Shown piece after piece: positions 15,905 to 24,024 of a DNA stretch of 64,000 nt. A model generated the notes under the pieces. It had not been told where the DNA came from and searched no databases. It saw nothing but the letters and a program-made list of their open reading frames with translations. Each line of letters starts with the position of its first letter. The first letter of the stretch is position 1. A program made the translations under genes and the position numbers. Origin of the DNA: an uncultured Latescibacterota bacterium (GTDB taxonomy: Bacteria > Latescibacterota > UBA2968); NCBI GenBank assembly GCA_958295785.1, contig OY282377.1:1564394-1628393 (forward strand). The letters run 5' to 3'.

Positions 15905-17032
15905 ATGAACAACGCACAACACCCCATCAATGCCCTGCCCAATGGGTATCGGCTCCAGGAATACGAACTGGTGCGCGTGCTCGGGTTTGGGGGGTTTGGG
16001 ATGACGTATTTGGGGTATGACCACCACTTGGACAAACCCGTGGCGATCAAGGAATATCTGCCTTCGGATATCGCCATCCGCACGGTTGGCAACAGCGTTG
16101 TGCCGCAGGCGAGCGAGTTTCAAGGCGATTTTTCGTGGGGACTGGATCGCTTTTTGGACGAAGCGCGCACGTTAGCTCGATTTGACCATCGCCATCTGGT
16201 CAAAGTGTATCGCTTTTTTGAAGCGCACAACACGGCTTATATCGTGATGGAATACGTTGAGGGCGAGCCCCTGTCGGCGTATCTCAACCGCAAAGGGGTG
16301 CTGACCGAGGCGGAACTCAAGGCGATTCTGCATCCGATCCTCGACGGCTTGGAGGTGGTGCATCGTGCGGATTTTTTGCATCGAGACATCAAGCCTGGCA
16401 ACATCGTCATTCGAGACGAGGACCACTCGCCCGTGTTGATAGACTTTGGCGCGGCGCGTCAAGCGGTTGGTGCCAAGAGCCGTTCGGTGACATCTATTGT
16501 GACGCCGGGGTACGCGCCTATTGAGCAGTATGAAAGCCGAGGTGATCAAGGGCCTTGGACAGATATTTATGCGTTGGGGTGCTTGTGCTATCGCGCCTTG
16601 ACCGATGATGTGCCGGTTCCAGCAATGGACAGGGTGCGCCGCGATCCGCTGATTCCTATTTCGGATCGGTGCAAAAGCGGTGCGAGCCAGGAATTTCTCG
16701 CCGCAATCGATCACGCGTTGCAAGTGGATGAAACTGCCCGGCCGCAAAGCGTGTCCGCATGGCGCGCCGAGTTGGGCGACGCGCCTGTTGTTGCCCCACC
16801 TGTTGAGGCAAAGTTAGAAGCGCGGGTTGATGATGCGCCGCCAGTTCCCGAGACGGAAATCTCGCCACCGCCTGATACTCAATGTCCTGAGCCTGCGCGG
16901 TCTCAAGATGCTGTGCCTAAGTCGGTTGATGATCCCGAACAGCAAGATAAGGAACGCAAGAAAGATCGCCTTGTGTGGATCATCTTGGGCGTGACTGTGC
17001 TCTGGTTTATGATTTCCTGTCTTTCCTCGTAG
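15905..17032 (+). CDS. Membrane-anchored Ser/Thr protein kinase
   Basis: A 375-residue Hanks-type kinase. The glycine loop GFGGFG is at residues 27-32, the ATP-binding lysine K49 sits in VAIKEY, the catalytic loop HRDIKPGN at 159-166, and DFGAAR starts at 180. The kinase domain ends near 290. A proline- and acid-rich linker follows, then a charged KERKKDR stretch and one membrane segment at the very C-terminus (WIILGVTVLWFMISCL). That gives a cytoplasmic kinase on a tail anchor without an extracellular sensor. The stop codon lies in a repeat that also stands just upstream of the gene, so the end may have been created by a repeat insertion. Targets are unknown. Confidence 0.9.
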   Translation: MNNAQHPINALPNGYRLQEYELVRVLGFGGFGMTYLGYDHHLDKPVAIKEYLPSDIAIRTVGNSVVPQASEFQGDFSWGLDRFLDEARTLARFDHRHLVKVYRFFEAHNTAYIVMEYVEGEPLSAYLNRKGVLTEAELKAILHPILDGLEVVHRADFLHRDIKPGNIVIRDEDHSPVLIDFGAARQAVGAKSRSVTSIVTPGYAPIEQYESRGDQGPWTDIYALGCLCYRALTDDVPVPAMDRVRRDPLIPISDRCKSGASQEFLAAIDHALQVDETARPQSVSAWRAELGDAPVVAPPVEAKLEARVDDAPPVPETEISPPPDTQCPEPARSQDAVPKSVDDPEQQDKERKKDRLVWIILGVTVLWFMISCLSS

Positions 17033-17085
17033 GCACAGGCGTCGCCTACAATGAGCGGAGCGAATAACGGGGCCGGAGGGATAGG
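17021..17085 (+). repeat. Direct repeat, right flank of kinase gene
   Basis: CTTTCCTCG-T-AGGCACAGGC, a 16-base insert, then GGAGCGAATAACGG and GAGGGATAGG, matching 15851-15900. A shorter related stretch (AGGGGCCGGGGGATAGG) occurs near 17843, before the sulfatase gene. Confidence 0.6.
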
Positions 17086-17104
17086 GCTCGCTGAGTGCTA
17101 ACGA

Positions 17105-17212
17105 CTGACCGCTTTGGGCGGCCTGCTCGTGCTCGCGCTTGGTTTGATGACGATGATCACGGCGCGATCCCTTAGCTTTCGCCGCAGTTCATTCCCTGGA
17201 AAGTTTAGATGA
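17105..17212 (+). pseudogene. Possible remnant of a membrane protein C-terminus
   Basis: One frame is open for 35 codons and reads like a membrane segment plus basic tail (ALGGLLVLALGLMTMITARS, then LSFRRSSFPGKFR) ending in TGA at 17210. It has no start and is preceded by a stop. It may be the end of a gene lost by rearrangement, or a chance frame. Confidence 0.3.
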
Positions 17213-17673
17213 AACGCAGAGTTTATACGGATACGTCAGTCATAGGCGGCTGTCTCGATGTCGAATTTGAAAAGGCTTCGCGGCAGTTGATAGACACATT
17301 CAAGACAGGCAAGGCTACGCTCGTCTTGTCCAACTTGACGTTGTTGGAGATGCAAGCGGCACCGGCAACCGTGCGTGCCGTGCTTGAAGAAGTGGCCGAA
17401 GCCAATCGGGAGTACATTGATGTGACCGAAGAGGCAAACACACTTGCCCAGCACTACATTGATTCGGGCGTGATCGGTGTTGCAAATCAAGTAGATGCCC
17501 AGCACATTGCAATTGCTACGGTCAGTCGTGTGGATGTGTTGGTGAGTTGGAATTTCAGACACATCGTGAACCTACAACGTATCCGCGGTTACAACTCGGT
17601 GAATTTGCGTGCGGGTTATCCCCTGCTTGAGATTAGAACACCCGCGGAGGTAATCAACTATGACGAGGAATGA
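17209..17673 (+). CDS. PIN-domain protein, toxin-like
   Basis: A 154-residue single PIN domain. The first acidic site is in YTDTSVIGG (Asp at residue 7), a conserved Glu lies in TLLEMQ near 47, and the late Asp in NQVDAQHIAIATVSRVDVLV (about 97) is followed by SWNFRHIVNL. PIN proteins are metal-dependent RNases, often VapC-type toxins. The downstream small gene overlaps it by 14 bases and is its likely partner. This order, PIN first and small protein second, is the reverse of vapBC but is one I recall for this PIN subgroup. No stand-alone upstream antitoxin is present. Confidence 0.8.
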   Translation: MKRRVYTDTSVIGGCLDVEFEKASRQLIDTFKTGKATLVLSNLTLLEMQAAPATVRAVLEEVAEANREYIDVTEEANTLAQHYIDSGVIGVANQVDAQHIAIATVSRVDVLVSWNFRHIVNLQRIRGYNSVNLRAGYPLLEIRTPAEVINYDEE

Positions 17674-17830
17674 GAAATCCTTCGATGCCGTGTGTATGAT
17701 GCGCCAAATCAGGGACGCCCTGAGCAAGCAATTCAAGGGATTGACTTTCGAGGAACAGAAACAGTACATTGACAAACACATCTGCGGCAAAGTGATACAG
17801 GTGCAGCCTCAAGACCCTCCTAAACCATGA
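17660..17830 (+). CDS. Small partner protein of the PIN toxin-like gene
   Basis: A 56-residue protein (MTRNEKSFDAVCMMRQIRDA, then LSKQFKGLTFEEQKQYIDKH) starting inside the PIN gene, with GCGGAGG a few bases upstream. The pattern VxMMRQIRDxLSK...GLTFEEQxxYI recurs, from memory, in small proteins encoded directly after PIN genes, which supports a toxin-antitoxin-like pair. It has no recognised DNA-binding fold; a short helical antitoxin is one reading. Confidence 0.65.
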   Translation: MTRNEKSFDAVCMMRQIRDALSKQFKGLTFEEQKQYIDKHICGKVIQVQPQDPPKP

Positions 17831-17882
17831 AAGGCGCGAGAGGGGCCGGGGGATAGGTACCAATGGCAGGAGACACACAAAC

Positions 17883-19325
17883 ATGAAAAAACCAAATATC
17901 ATCTTCATTTTGCTGGACGATTACGGATGGGCAGATGCGGCGTGTTATGGGAGTGCGTTTTACGAAACGCCCAATGTGGATCGGTTGTGCGCCGAGGGGG
18001 TGCGGTTCACGGATGCGTACGCGTCGTGCCCGGTGTGTTCGCCAACGCGCGCGAGTGTGATGAGCGGAAAATATCCCGCGCGGGTTGGGGTGACGAATTT
18101 CATCGACTGGGGCGGCAAAAACCATCCCAATCGCGGCAAGTTGATCGACGTGCCCTATTTGAAGTATCTGCCCCGCGAGGAACGCGCGATTGCACGCGCC
18201 CTCGAGGAGGGGGGATATGCCACTTGGCACGTTGGCAAATGGCATTTGGGCGGGCCCGGGTTTTATCCGCAAGACCACGGATTCGAAGTGAATGTGGGCG
18301 GGTGTGAATTAGGATCGCCCGGGCGCGGCGGTTATTTTAGCCCCTGGACGATTCCCGCATTGGCAGATGTGGAGGTGCCCGACGGCACGTATTTGACGGA
18401 TTATTTGACCGACCAGGTCGTGGATTTGATCGAGAACCGCGATGATCGGCCTTTCTTCCTAAACCTGTGGTACTACACCGTGCATACGCCCATTCAGGCG
18501 AAACAGGAGAAGATCGAGAAGTACGAAGCGAAGGCAAAAGCACTCGGCTTGGATCAAATCGATCCCTTTGAAGCGGGCGACTTTTTCCCCGGCGAACACA
18601 AAAAGGGCCAACGCATCACGCGGCGAAAGGTGCAGTCCGATCCGGTGTACGCGGCGATGATCGAGAGCATGGATGAAAATGTGGGGCGCGTTTTGGACGC
18701 GCTGGACAAAGCGGGCATTGCCGACGAGACCGCGATTTTTTTGACCTCGGACAATGGCGGGTTGGCGACAAGTGAAGGCTCGCCAACGTGCAACGCGCCG
18801 CTTTCCGAAGGCAAGGGCTGGATGTACGAAGGGGGAACGCGAGAGCCGTTGATCGTCAAATGGCCGGGCGTGACCCGTGCGGGGACCGTGTGCGACACAC
18901 CCGTGACCAGCACGGATTTTTACCCGACCATGCTGGAAATGGCCGGCCTCGATCCAATCCCGGAACAGCATTGCGATGGCATCAGCCTCGCGCCGTTGCT
19001 CAAGGGGGGCAACTTGGCGCGAGACGCGATTTACTGGCATTTTCCACATTACGGCAATCAGGGCGGCACGCCCGGATCTTCTGTCCGTGCGGGCGATTAC
19101 AAATTGATCGAATTTTTTGAATCCGGACATGTGGAGTTGTACGATCTGCGATCCGATATCGGCGAAGAAAACGACTTGTCCGATCAACTGCCCGAAGTGC
19201 GAGACGGGTTAAGGGGGCTTTTGAAAACATGGCAAACGGAGATCGAAGCCAAAATTCCTCGAGAGAATCCCGAGTTTGAACCCTGGCAAGAGCGTCCCGT
19301 CTGGGAAACGCGGAGGGGAAAGTAG
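17883..19325 (+). CDS. Type I sulfatase (arylsulfatase family)
   Basis: A 480-residue alkaline-phosphatase-fold sulfatase. The metal-binding Asp pair DD is at residues 12-13, and the formylglycine site C52-S-P-T-R56 (PVCSPTRASVMSGKYPAR) marks a Cys-type enzyme that needs an FGE maturase. TSDNGGLATSEGS carries the later metal ligands. No signal peptide is visible, so it may act in the cytoplasm or be exported in a way I cannot see. It removes sulfate from sugars or aromatic esters; in this cluster sulfated sugars are the likely substrate. The ThuA-like gene follows after 45 bases, in the same direction. Confidence 0.9.
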   Translation: MKKPNIIFILLDDYGWADAACYGSAFYETPNVDRLCAEGVRFTDAYASCPVCSPTRASVMSGKYPARVGVTNFIDWGGKNHPNRGKLIDVPYLKYLPREERAIARALEEGGYATWHVGKWHLGGPGFYPQDHGFEVNVGGCELGSPGRGGYFSPWTIPALADVEVPDGTYLTDYLTDQVVDLIENRDDRPFFLNLWYYTVHTPIQAKQEKIEKYEAKAKALGLDQIDPFEAGDFFPGEHKKGQRITRRKVQSDPVYAAMIESMDENVGRVLDALDKAGIADETAIFLTSDNGGLATSEGSPTCNAPLSEGKGWMYEGGTREPLIVKWPGVTRAGTVCDTPVTSTDFYPTMLEMAGLDPIPEQHCDGISLAPLLKGGNLARDAIYWHFPHYGNQGGTPGSSVRAGDYKLIEFFESGHVELYDLRSDIGEENDLSDQLPEVRDGLRGLLKTWQTEIEAKIPRENPEFEPWQERPVWETRRGK

Positions 19326-19370
19326 CAATCAGCGATCAGCTAACCACTAACCACCAAAAGGAGATATATC

Positions 19371-20030
19371 ATGGCCGATTGTATGAAAGTTGCCGTCGTG
19401 ACTGGCGGGCACCGTTTTGACGTGCCGAATTTTCACGGGTTGTTCCGCAATCTCGAAGGCGTGGATGCGTATATCCAGCCGTTGGAGGATTTTGCATCGG
19501 CGCAAGAACAGGCACGCGATTTTTACGACGTGGCCGTGTTTTACAACATGCACAAGGAAGGGCCTGCGGATGAGAACCGCCCCGGATGGATGGGGCGACC
19601 GCGAACCGCATTGGAATCATGGCTGGCAACGGGCAAGGGGGTCGTGTTGTTGCACCACGCGATTTTGGCCTTTCCGGATTGGGATCCATGGGTGCAGATG
19701 GCCGGTGTGGTTGCGCGGTCATTTGAATCGTTTAGCCACGATGAGATCATGGGAATTGGCGTCTCGGATGGGGATCATCCCATTGTGCAGGGCCTGTCCG
19801 ATTGGGAGATGGTCGATGAGACATACCTGATGGGCGAGCCGGATTCAGATAGCCATGTGCTGTTGACGACCACTCACCCGCAGTGCATGAAGGCGATAGG
19901 CTGGACGCGGCACTACGAGAATACGCGAGTGTTTTGCCTGCAAAGCGGGCACGACAATCAGACGTGGCAAGATGACAATTTTCAAACCGTGCTGTTGCGG
20001 GGCATTCAGTGGGTCAGCGGGAGGCTTTGA
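19371..20030 (+). CDS. ThuA-like domain protein
   Basis: A 219-residue protein with the glutamine-amidotransferase-like ThuA fold: VAVVTGGHRFDVPNFHGLF at the N-terminus, a central GVVLLHHAILAFPDW and a late NTRVFCLQSGHDNQTWQDD. ThuA proteins occur in trehalose and other sugar-utilisation loci, where they are thought to bind or modify keto-sugars; the catalytic function is not settled. AAAAGGAGATATATC precedes the start. It is probably in one operon with the sulfatase and perhaps with the sterol-desaturase-like gene. Confidence 0.75.
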   Translation: MADCMKVAVVTGGHRFDVPNFHGLFRNLEGVDAYIQPLEDFASAQEQARDFYDVAVFYNMHKEGPADENRPGWMGRPRTALESWLATGKGVVLLHHAILAFPDWDPWVQMAGVVARSFESFSHDEIMGIGVSDGDHPIVQGLSDWEMVDETYLMGEPDSDSHVLLTTTHPQCMKAIGWTRHYENTRVFCLQSGHDNQTWQDDNFQTVLLRGIQWVSGRL

Positions 20031-20068
20031 ATCCGCAGATGGCACACAAGATGGACGAATAGACGAAT

Positions 20069-20100
20069 CGCAGGGGCAGTGCCCCCGTGCCCGCCCGTTT
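20069..20100 (+). repeat. GC-rich intergenic repeat copy
   Basis: Copy of the AGGGGCAGTGCCCCCGTGCC/CGCCCG element in the gap between the ThuA-like and sterol-desaturase genes. The centre is a GGGGCAGTGCCCC hairpin. Confidence 0.6.
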
Positions 20101-20127
20101 CGCACATTTGCCAAAAGGAGGGTCAAA

Positions 20128-21144
20128 ATGGCCGATACACGAGTGGAAGGAGAAGTCGTTGATGGCGTTGCTCGGGATGAAAAGGGCGAGTGGCAGCCGG
20201 CAAACCGCCCGGAACCCGCGCCGATTTTTGCGTGGCCGCCGCGCCCTGTTGAATCGCTGAAGTGGATGTTTGGTTTTCCGGGGTATTTGTGGCCCTGGAA
20301 TGTGATTTACATGCTCATTGCCATTGGCACTTGGTTGTATCTGCAACCCGCGCTCGAGCGTTGTGCAACGTTTCAGGTGGATTGGATTGCCGAGATGTAC
20401 GTGCGGAATACGGCGATGCTGGTGGTCATTGCGGGCGCGTGGCATGTGTGGTTCTACAAGTTCAAAGCGCAGGGCACGCGGTATAAATACACGTCGAAAT
20501 GGCTCGCCACCTCAAACCGCAAATTTCTTTGGGGCAGTCAGTTGCGGGACAATATTTTTTGGAGTTGCGCGAGTGGGGGCACGATTTGGACCGCTTATGA
20601 AGTGGTTTCCATGTGGGCGTATGCCAATGATCTGATCCCATACATAGATTGGCGGACAGAGCCGGTTTATTTTGTGGTGTTGCTGTGCGGCATTCAGTTT
20701 TGGCGGCTCTTCCATTTTTATTGGGTTCACCGCCTGACCCATTGGAAACCCCTGTACAAGTCCGCCCACTACTTGCACCACAAGAACATCAATATCGGGC
20801 CGTGGTCCGGGCTGGCGATGCACCCGATAGAGCACTTGTTGTATTTTAGCTGCATCCTGATTCACTGGATCGTGCCCTCCCATCCGATTCACCTGTTGAT
20901 GAATGCCCAACACGCGGCATTTACGCCCGCGCAAGGTCACGTCGGGTTTGACAAAATCGAGGTGAAAGGCAGTGCCAAAATGCCCGCGGCGTCGTTTTTT
21001 CACCAGTTGCACCACCGCTATTTTGAGTGCAATTACGGGGAGAACGATTTTCCGTTCGATTACTGGTTCGGCACATTTCACGACGGGTCGGCAGAAGCGC
21101 ACGCCAGCATGCGCGATAAACGCAGGGCCGTGCATCGGATTTGA
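20128..21144 (+). CDS. Sterol desaturase / fatty acid hydroxylase family protein
   Basis: A 338-residue integral membrane di-iron enzyme. The histidine boxes HRLTH, HYLHH and HQLHH are spaced as in the family, among four or more membrane segments (for example MLVVIAGAWHVWFY). It uses O2 to desaturate or hydroxylate a lipid or terpenoid. The start ATG 20128 is preceded by AAAAGGAGGGTCAAA; longer in-frame starts upstream run through the GC-rich repeat and are unlikely. The lipid substrate is unknown. A large dispersed repeat begins 40 bases past the stop. Confidence 0.86.
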   Translation: MADTRVEGEVVDGVARDEKGEWQPANRPEPAPIFAWPPRPVESLKWMFGFPGYLWPWNVIYMLIAIGTWLYLQPALERCATFQVDWIAEMYVRNTAMLVVIAGAWHVWFYKFKAQGTRYKYTSKWLATSNRKFLWGSQLRDNIFWSCASGGTIWTAYEVVSMWAYANDLIPYIDWRTEPVYFVVLLCGIQFWRLFHFYWVHRLTHWKPLYKSAHYLHHKNINIGPWSGLAMHPIEHLLYFSCILIHWIVPSHPIHLLMNAQHAAFTPAQGHVGFDKIEVKGSAKMPAASFFHQLHHRYFECNYGENDFPFDYWFGTFHDGSAEAHASMRDKRRAVHRI

Positions 21145-21183
21145 AAATGCAACAGCAGTCATGCCAATTTGATTTTTATTTCC

Positions 21184-21545
21184 TTGTCTCAAGCGTTTGG
21201 TCCTACAGCATCGTTTGTTGCCTTCGATGCGTTGGCTACGCCTGTGCCTACGGCGTGCGGCGACCTACTTTTTTTCAACAGCAAAAAAGGAAGCAAAAAA
21301 TGCCGCTCTCATGCGCCGAGGGGCTGGCACAGCGCAAATCGCTTCGTTGCACATACCACATGCGTTGGCCTGCAAGGTGGGTTGCAAGATGGCTGTGGGT
21401 TGCGAGACGGCCTTGCGCGCTGTGCGTGATGGCATGGATCTGATGGTCTTTTGGGATGGCATTTTTGCAATGGCTTCTCTGAATGACGGCGTAACGTCAA
21501 GGGAATCATTTGCGGGTCGCATATCGCATCACGTCAGGTCAACGT
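21184..21545 (+). repeat. Dispersed 300-400 bp repeat, copy A
   Basis: Shares long stretches with copies at 31197-31604 and 59233-59533, all on the plus strand: GATGCGTTGGCTACGCCTGT, CAACAGCAAAAAA, GCCGCTCTCATGCGCCGAGG, TTGCGAGACGGCCTTGCGCG and GGTCTTTTGGGATGGCATTT. A frame reading DALATPVPTACG ... KCRSHAPRG ... LRDGLARCA ends at the same TGA (21427-21429) as in copy B. This fills the gap between the sterol desaturase and ABC transporter genes; no known gene family is recognised in it. Confidence 0.75.
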
Positions 21546-21580
21546 CCATCCGTGTTCATCGGTGGTTGCTTTTTTGAGGA

Positions 21581-23074
21581 ATGCCCATGTCCACACCCCC
21601 CCGATTTGCCATGCGCGGGATTCGCAAAAGTTTTGGCGCGACAGTCGCGCTCGACGGGGTCAATTTCGCGGTTTCAAGCGGGGAAATCCACGCCCTCATC
21701 GGCGAAAATGGCGCGGGCAAAAGCACCTTGATGAAAGTGCTTTCGGGGGCTTTGCAGCCAGAGGCGGGCGAGATGCGCGTTGATAATGTGCCCTTCGCGC
21801 CGGCCAATCCGATGCACGCGCGGCAGCAGGGCGTCGCCATGGTCTATCAGGAACTCTCCCTCGCGCCTCACCTCACGGTTGCGGAAAATGTGCGATTGGG
21901 CATGGAAATCACCCGGCGCGGCGTGTTGCAAAAATCAACCATGCGTGCTCTGGTTCAAAATGCCCTCTCGGAACTCGACCACGCCGATATTGACCCCAAC
22001 GCGCGGGTGGGCATGTTGCCCATCGCCGAACAGCAGATCGTGGAAATCGCCCGCGCCCTGGCGGTTCAATGCCGCGTCCTCGTCCTCGACGAACCCACCA
22101 GCAGCCTCACGCGCGCAGATGCGGCCCGCTTGTTTCGCGCCATGAAACGCCTGAAAAAGCGCGGCTTGGCTATCGTCTTTATTTCGCACGCCTTGGAAGA
22201 AGTCAAAGAAATTGCGGATCGCTTCACGGTTTTGCGAGACGGAAAAACCACGGGCAGCGGCGCGGTTGCCCGCACGCCGATCTCGGACCTCGTCCGCCTC
22301 ATGGTCGGGCGGCAAATTGACGAATTTTTCCCGCGATCCCATCGCGTGCCGGGCGATCCCCTTCTCGATCTGTCGGCCCTATCGGCTGACCCTTTGCCAC
22401 ACAGCGCGTCTCTCGTGCTCTGTCGCGGGGAGGTCTTGGGCATTGGCGGCCTCATCGGCGCGGGGCGCACGGAACTGTTGCGCGCCCTGTTTGGCCTGTC
22501 GCCCATTCGCAAAGGCCATATCGCGTTCGCGCATCACACGGGTTGGGCGCGGCCCGATCAACGCCTCGCGCAGGGCATGGGATTGCTCGGCGAAGACCGC
22601 AAAGACGAGGGCTTGGCCCAAGCGATGAGCGTGGCCGACAACCTCGCGCTTTCGCGCTTGCCGAGGGGCATTGTCATGCCAAAAAAATTGCACGCCATTG
22701 CCCGACAGTGGATCACACGCCTCAACATCCGCACATCCGGCCCCTCGCAACCCGTTGCAGCCCTTTCCGGCGGCAACCAGCAAAAAGTCGCGCTTGCCCG
22801 CCTGCTCCACTGCGATGTGGATTGCCTGCTTTTGGACGAACCCACGCGCGGCATCGACATTGCCAGCAAAGCCGATATTTATCGCTTGATCGACCAACTC
22901 GCCACCGCGGGCAAAGCCCTCCTCCTCGTCAGCAGTTATATCCCCGAACTCCTCGGCGTGTGCGACCGCATCGCCATCATGCGCCGCGGTCACTTGGGCA
23001 CACCGCGTCCGGTTGACCAGTGCAGCGAACACAGCCTCATGCTCGAAGCCACCGCGCAGGGGGTTGCCGCGTGA
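21581..23074 (+). CDS. Sugar ABC transporter ATP-binding protein (RbsA/MglA type)
   Basis: A 497-residue protein with two fused ABC cassettes, the hallmark of carbohydrate-uptake (CUT2) transporters. The first Walker A, GENGAGKST, is at residues 41-49, and the first Walker B is LVLDEPTSSL. The second cassette has a degenerate Walker A region (GGLIGAGRTEL) and a canonical signature LSGGNQQKV with LLLDEPTRGID. It drives import of a pentose, galactose-like sugar or similar. Its TGA overlaps the GTG start of the permease gene. No periplasmic binding protein gene is next to it. Confidence 0.92.
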   Translation: MPMSTPPRFAMRGIRKSFGATVALDGVNFAVSSGEIHALIGENGAGKSTLMKVLSGALQPEAGEMRVDNVPFAPANPMHARQQGVAMVYQELSLAPHLTVAENVRLGMEITRRGVLQKSTMRALVQNALSELDHADIDPNARVGMLPIAEQQIVEIARALAVQCRVLVLDEPTSSLTRADAARLFRAMKRLKKRGLAIVFISHALEEVKEIADRFTVLRDGKTTGSGAVARTPISDLVRLMVGRQIDEFFPRSHRVPGDPLLDLSALSADPLPHSASLVLCRGEVLGIGGLIGAGRTELLRALFGLSPIRKGHIAFAHHTGWARPDQRLAQGMGLLGEDRKDEGLAQAMSVADNLALSRLPRGIVMPKKLHAIARQWITRLNIRTSGPSQPVAALSGGNQQKVALARLLHCDVDCLLLDEPTRGIDIASKADIYRLIDQLATAGKALLLVSSYIPELLGVCDRIAIMRRGHLGTPRPVDQCSEHSLMLEATAQGVAA

Positions 23075-24003
23075 CGCCTCTCTCGCGCTTTGCCCCCTTG
23101 CTCGGCCTCTTTGCGGTCTATGGCCTGTTCGCCCTGATCGGCCCGGACAGTTTTAGCAGCGGGCGCACCCTTGAAACCATTGCGCGTCAAACCGCCATTG
23201 TCGGCACTGCCGCGCTGGGCATGACCCTGGTCATCATCGCCGGGGGCATCGACCTGTCCGTGGGGTCGATCATCGCCCTCGCCACTGTGACCATTGCCGC
23301 GTCTCTGCAAGCGGGCGCGTCTCCCATGAGCGCGTCTCTCATCGGCATCTTCACCGGCGCGCTGTGCGGTTTTGTCAACGGCCTGATCATCACGCGGTTT
23401 CGCGTGGTGCCCTTTATCGTCACACTGGGCACGCTTTTGATCGTGCGCGGGATGGCCAAGGGCCTGGCCCGCGAACAAAAAATCGACGCGCCCCTCACCT
23501 ATCTCATCGACCTGCTCGCGGCATTGCCGCGCGGCGCGTGGTGGTTGCTCCCGCCCGGCGTGTGGATGCTCGTCCTCCTCGCCCTGCTCACCGGCGGCTT
23601 CCTCGCCTATACCCGCACGGGCAAACACATCGTCGCCATTGGCTCAAACGAAAACGCGGCGCGGTTGTGTGGCGTTCGCGTGGAAGCCCTCAAAGTGCTC
23701 GTCTATACCCTTGCGGGAACATCCGCGGGCCTTGCCGGTCTCCTTCAGTTTTCGCGCCTCACAGTCGGCGATCCCACCGTTGCGGTTGGCCTTGAACTCG
23801 ACGTGATCGCCGCCGTGGTCATCGGCGGCGGCAGCCTCTCGGGCGGCGAAGGCTCGGTGCTCGGCAGCGTGGTCGGCGCGCTGATCATGACCGTTATTCG
23901 CGCGGGCTGTTCGCAAATGGGCCTACCGAATTGGGTGCAAGAAATCGTCACGGGCGCGATTATCGTCATCGCCGTGGCGGTCGATAGGTTGAGGCAGAAG
24001 TAA
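23071..24003 (+). CDS. Sugar ABC transporter permease (RbsC type)
   Basis: A 310-residue inner-membrane permease with about 8-10 hydrophobic segments and the RbsC-family motif LGMTLVIIAGGIDLSVGSII near residue 50. I use the GTG start at 23071, which overlaps the ATPase stop as GTGA and gives MTPLSRFAPLLGLF at the N-terminus; upstream in-frame starts would lie inside the ATPase gene. It forms the channel partner of the upstream ATPase. Since the binding protein is missing here, substrate choice may depend on an unlinked one. Confidence 0.9.
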   Translation: MTPLSRFAPLLGLFAVYGLFALIGPDSFSSGRTLETIARQTAIVGTAALGMTLVIIAGGIDLSVGSIIALATVTIAASLQAGASPMSASLIGIFTGALCGFVNGLIITRFRVVPFIVTLGTLLIVRGMAKGLAREQKIDAPLTYLIDLLAALPRGAWWLLPPGVWMLVLLALLTGGFLAYTRTGKHIVAIGSNENAARLCGVRVEALKVLVYTLAGTSAGLAGLLQFSRLTVGDPTVAVGLELDVIAAVVIGGGSLSGGEGSVLGSVVGALIMTVIRAGCSQMGLPNWVQEIVTGAIIVIAVAVDRLRQK

Positions 24004-24024
24004 ATCCCAATAGGAGATCAAAAA

